64,000 nucleotides of DNA from Pteria penguin (Eukaryota; Mollusca; Bivalvia; Pterioida; Pteriidae): NCBI GenBank assembly GCA_035048485.1, contig CM068587.1:42345842-42409841 (forward strand), in the 5' to 3' direction. This document shows, piece by piece, positions 27,101-33,100 of the stretch (its first letter is position 1; the number at the start of each line of letters is the position of its first letter). Both the position numbers and the translations under genes were made by a program. The notes under the pieces are model-generated. The model was not told the DNA's origin and made no database searches. It was given only the letters and a program-made list of their open reading frames with translations.

Positions 27101-30100
27101 TACTACTGTAAATATTTTTGCGTCAATTTATTTTTGCAAATTTAAGCAAAATGCGTATAGATTTCTTTTTGTGTTTCTTATTTTTGCAAATCTATAATAC
27201 ACACTCAAGTTTAATATAAATATGCACCTAAAAATTACTTCGAAAGTCAAGAAAAAAGGTCTAACTCTGTGTATAATACGCAGGGAAAAAAAACCACCCC
27301 AAAATAATGTCAATTTCGTGTTGAAATGGCAAGACCACGAGACACAATCGAGATTTTTCAGCACATATATATGATTTTGTTTTTATGTTTAGTAATTTAT
27401 CTTTTGCGCATCTCCTCAATTACCCTGTCATTTCATTGTTGATGTTGTCACTTCAATTTGCTTTGCCGCTTACATTTTACAATGTGATCGCATTACAGAA
27501 CAACCAGCCTTTTTTCATCGTGTGATATTAACCCTTTTCACTCATTCTCTCCTTCATTTCATTTACAATGAAACTCGCCTAGACTTCAAATTTCTTAACT
27601 ATTGCGGCCGTACTAGTAGTTTAGCCCTCATCCCAAACGACCGCTTCAAATTTTTTTTTCTCGTTAGAATGAACATGGTGTCCACATAAATTACATGAAC
27701 TTTACGTGGGGACTGTCGTGATAAACAGACATAGACTACTTTGTCACTGATAAAGTAGTTAAATATTTAACGACGGGATGTCGAGATACGGAAGTTTATT
27801 GAAAAATCAGAGCAAGGGGTCAGCGGACAACAAATTGCAGTCGAATCATAATTAACATAAAGTTGATAAGCGTGGAAAAAATGTTATAGATTTCTACTCC
27901 TATGTATAATACGCAGTCAAAACCTGATAAGATAAATTGGCTAAAAAAGTGTGTATTATATTCAAGCATTTACAGTACTTAAATTGAATATTCACAGTGT
28001 CTGCAATTCCAGCTTATTTTATCGTTGACTGACCTAAACTTTTTTGCAGTAGATTTAATTCTAGGAAAAATATTTTTGCGAATTCAACTGACTTGCAAAA
28101 ACGCTAAAAATTAATCAACAGCTTAAATAACCAGATTTACGGTATGTCAAGAATTACCGGACCATATCTCTATTCAAACTTGACCTGCATCTTCCCTTAA
28201 TACATAGATATACCCATATCAATTTAATCTATCAAACTCTCAAGGAGAAAATGAACAGAAACTGTCATTTTAAAGAAATTTTCTATGTTCACGGGCAATA
28301 ATTCTGTCAAAAATTACAGGACCACCTTCATATTCAAACATGACCTGCATCTTCCCTTGATACATCTGTATTACCCTATATCAATTTAATCCATCAAACC
28401 TTCACAAAGAAAATGAATGATGATGGAATGAAATAATGATGGAATAACAGAACAGGATACACTATATCCCTCTAGCCATTTCATGATAAAGGCTTAAAAA
28501 CACAAACTTTGTAGAGGTCCATTAATACTACTATCATACCATGTTTGATCAATATTTGTCCAAAGGTTTATGAGAAATTGAAAACGTAAAAGTTTACGCA
28601 CAACAGATGGACACTCAACGACGGACAAGCACCATCTAAATAGCTTATACTGAGCCTTTGGCTTGACACATTTTAAGCTCACCTAAGCCAAATGCTCAAG
28701 TGAGCCAACATTTTGAATGTCAAATCTGAAGTAAGCAGTGATCTTAAATTACACTTCCTTAAATAAGTTAATAAACATAACTTCATGCGAATATTTCTCA
28801 CAATACGCCAATTACATTTGAGATGAAGAACTTTATGTCAAGGATGATTCAATTTAATGAACTGTTATAATTAGAAATAACAGTAGATGAAAAAGACTGA
28901 TGCTGAGATTAACAAGGCAGCAAGTATTTGCTCCCTGAAATTTCTTAAGAAGCATAAAAAAAAATTCAAATTTTGAAAAAAAAATTCTACAGCAAAAATT
29001 TATATTGCAGTGCAATATTCTACATGCACCTTAAATGCACATCCATGTAAAGCTTGGTTGTTATAAATCTAATGATAAATGTAAAACTTCTGTTGCCATA
29101 ACATAACCATAAATATAGGCAACATCAACATACATGCATAAATCATTAAATGCCTAAATGGTAACTCCTTTTACTTTCTATCTGTGAAGGGAAAAATAAT
29201 TATCTATAGAATTATTATAGATGAATAAATTGATTAAGAAACTATTATAATGGGATACTTACAATAAAATATTATATTTTTTTATATTTACAATTGAACA
29301 ATTTAACATATTCGTTATTTTCCAGCATTAATTATCTTCATATATTTATAACTGTTACATGTCTTTTTCACAGTGAATTGTTTTGACATTAAAAGCCACA
29401 AGTGGACCTCCCTTTCCACATAAATACCACCCGCTTCTGAAGGATTGGTTTTGTGATTCAGTACATGCTCAATAGCTAATACATGACATATAAATGGCAT
29501 CAACCAAATTGTTTAACATAATTTGTTCAAAATAGTTCTAGATAAACATTTCTCATAAGTTCACAACTCATAACAAATATTTTGAATCAAAATACTTTAT
29601 ACCTCACCTGTTCATAGGTGTGCACTTCATCATTGAAGAGCATGGTGACATAAGTATCATGCAGCTCTCCCTCTGGATGTAGATCAACAGGCAGGGAATC
29701 ACACTGATCCCATACTAACATCTCTACTGCATACTTCAATGTGGCCATGAAGAGAGCACTAGCACGATTAGTCAGATCATCTGGTAAAACCTCTATAGCA
29801 TTCGCCTCATCCATTGCAGAATGACTAGGTTTATGAGTGTCACAGAAAGGATGTGAAGTCCATGCTTCTGTGTCACCGCAATCACAGTAACCACCTCCTC
29901 CCGATGTACTCATCTAAAGATAAATACATAATATTATGTAAATCAACAGTCTTCTCATACTACATGTTCTGTTAAAGCATGATCCTGTTTTAATATCATC
30001 TCAATGTTTTGTATCCATACTTGTACAAAGACATTGTACACATATTTTGCATGATTCATTTTTGGAATCTGATATTTGACTTTCGTGAGCTGTCATATTC

Positions 30101-33100
30101 TTAAACATACTTTCATATTTTCATAATTTTAAATTGTTAAAAAATCATCAGCTTTAATTTACAGCTTGATCTAAGGCTCTTGAATCATCAAAATACTAAT
30201 CATATTATCACATTATTATGAGTTACTGTACATATTTATTTGTCTGTAGGCAGCAGAAAAGTCCTATTTAATTTCAGTCGTATAATCATGATTAGATCCG
30301 AATGCACTTACTCTGTATCGATGCTTTTTGTGAGCACTTCCCTGGAAACAATCTATACAAAGGACACATGTTGGATCATTTGCACAGTCCCTAAAGGAAA
30401 TATTCAAAAGTAAAACTAATTAATCTGGAAAATATCCTGCTTATGTTTCTTAAAAATATATACTATCATTAACTCGTATAAAAAAGTGCTATGGTCACAG
30501 TATCAAGATAAGAATAGAAAGATTTAAACACTTATGCATCCTCCAGGTAATGTTATTTTCTAATTCAAACAGCCATAATTCCTTTAAAAAATGCTATACT
30601 GTAAATTGGTTATTATGCGTCATGTACCAATTTTCGCCCTTTTTGTTAGTGCCCTAAATGACGACTTTACGTATTGACGAATATAAATACCGTTGACCAA
30701 GTAAAGGTGGTTCTGGGGCTTATTATCATACAGGCACAGTGACATGATGGATCTTTATTGCATCGTTTATTGCAATACACATTGAAATACAGTAAAGAAA
30801 GTGACAAAGATTAAAAGGTTACTCGTTTAAAGAACATGAACGTATGTTATAAAAGATAGTCAGTTCACTAAACAGATAAACTCTAAAACCTTGTCAATTT
30901 AAATTCCGGCTCCTCACAGCTGTCACACTAACACTGAAACCTAGCTCCTTACTAAATTTTATTGAAGCATTCGATACCCCATTGTCAACTGCATAACGCG
31001 CTATTTTCGCCCTGGTAGTATCATCATAATGGGAATATTGTCCCCTCTTGCATTCTTTCCCTTCTCCATTTCTGGAGCGGCATTTTCATTTGCTGCCTTT
31101 GTGGATTCTGCATCCCGCATCAAATCTGTCTCATTTGATATCTCAATTGGGTCAGACAGCCGTGGGGTGGATGGAGGGCGCAATTGAATTTTGCCAGTTT
31201 TAAGCCAACGCAACATTATGGTACTGGGTAACACAAAGCACTGACTGAATACCAATTGAATACCAGTACATTAACAGTATGTTTATAATGAGATAATTGC
31301 TATCCACGACATGTAATCATGCTTGGTTTAAAAGCCGTAAGGTAATTATATATCCTACCTGTACTAGTAATATAGCAAGCGTTTTGTTTGATTATCTAAT
31401 TATGAGCAAATCACAGCCAAACAGTCATCAATTCTGTCAACATTTGCAGTGTCAAAAATACATTATAAAGAAGAGTTTCCATTGACAAATTTACGTTTTC
31501 AGGGTCCTCAAATGACGAATTTACATACTGATGAAATTGCTTTTTTTTACAATTTGACGAAAATTGGTTCTGACGAAAATAAAGCAATTTACAGTAACAG
31601 ATGGAACTTAAGTGGAAAAAACATACTGAAAATTATTTTTTTAAAGACACATATCAAAACAAAGGTCAAGATCAAGGTCATGAGGTCCCATGGTGCAAAT
31701 TGAGAGGACTTTATTAGTGAAGTATATATGGATGTGTTCTAGAAATTTTTCGAACAAGCACTTACCAACGGGTAAGTGACTAACAGAAATCCACTTATCC
31801 AGGGTATAAATGTACATGCTCAAAAGTAAAAAGAATATTGAAGACTCATTTATGAGAAAAGCATAAAATCATAGTCTTAAGTGACTTTCCAAGGGACTTA
31901 GATAAAAAGGTCACATAACACAAGAAGTTGTTTAACACAGTTCGAGTTAATCCAACATTGAATTTTCACAAACTATATAGCAAATCTCCTTATTTACTAC
32001 CACAGATTTGCTAACCTTCTGAATATTTTTCATTACATGTATTATTACTATTTTTTCAACAGATTTAACCTTTTTTAAACAACCTTCCATTTCAGTACAG
32101 ATATCGGAGTTTACATATGTAGGTCTAGAAACTCTGCAAAACTGCAATGTTTTCAAAGTTTAGAATGTAGACGATGCTAATGGTCTATACCCAGAAAAAT
32201 ATAATACTTTTATAACAACAGTATCATGTATTATGACATACTTTTATGTTTGTTTAGTAACATTTGATCATTTTGAACAAGATTATGAATGAAAATTAGT
32301 AAGTTAAATGTTTATATAGCAATTAAATGATTATGAAATTATGTCTTCAAATGATGCCTGCGTTTTCACAGTCCATTGAAATGTTATAGTCTAACTTTCA
32401 GCAAGCATTTTGATAATTGGGAAGTTAATTAACTGTGAAGTGTATCTGTAATAAATGTTTCATACCCTGCTGAGAACAAGTGAAACCATCAAAAATGTTC
32501 TTTGATATATTATCAATACATAACCCAAAAGAGAAAACAGAAGACATCTGACAAAGCTGTATGACACAAATCACCAAGGACTTGCACACAAAAAATGACA
32601 AAAGCAGAATATACACGGAACAACATTACAAAAATATTCGATTGTGCTGTGGTTATGATACTGACTTAGGACGGTGAATTGAAGTAACAAATGTCACTTA
32701 GGTGTGGTTAACTGGTTTACAGGCACCCACCTTCCCACTATCGCAAAAGCAGCACAATCAAAGGACACACATTTAATAATTTATAAATAAGCCTCCTTAT
32801 AGAGAACAAGGATCAACAGGTTTCTCAAGAAAAGAAGTCATATAAATTTATTACACACGAAATTTATTACACACAAAATACCAATGAGATGCATTTTTGG
32901 GTTCGCTGTGACAGTCCATGAAAATTAAATTAAATTTTAAATAACTGACTATTTCTACGGCAATATTGTAGTATTCACTCACTTTTCAAAACTAAAATAC
33001 GTTGACAGTAAGGTATTAGATTATCAGTGGTCGTAGTTAATGGCATTATTCTTTGTATCTATTTTGAGAATGATTAGGGAAAAACGTCAAAGTCATTTCA

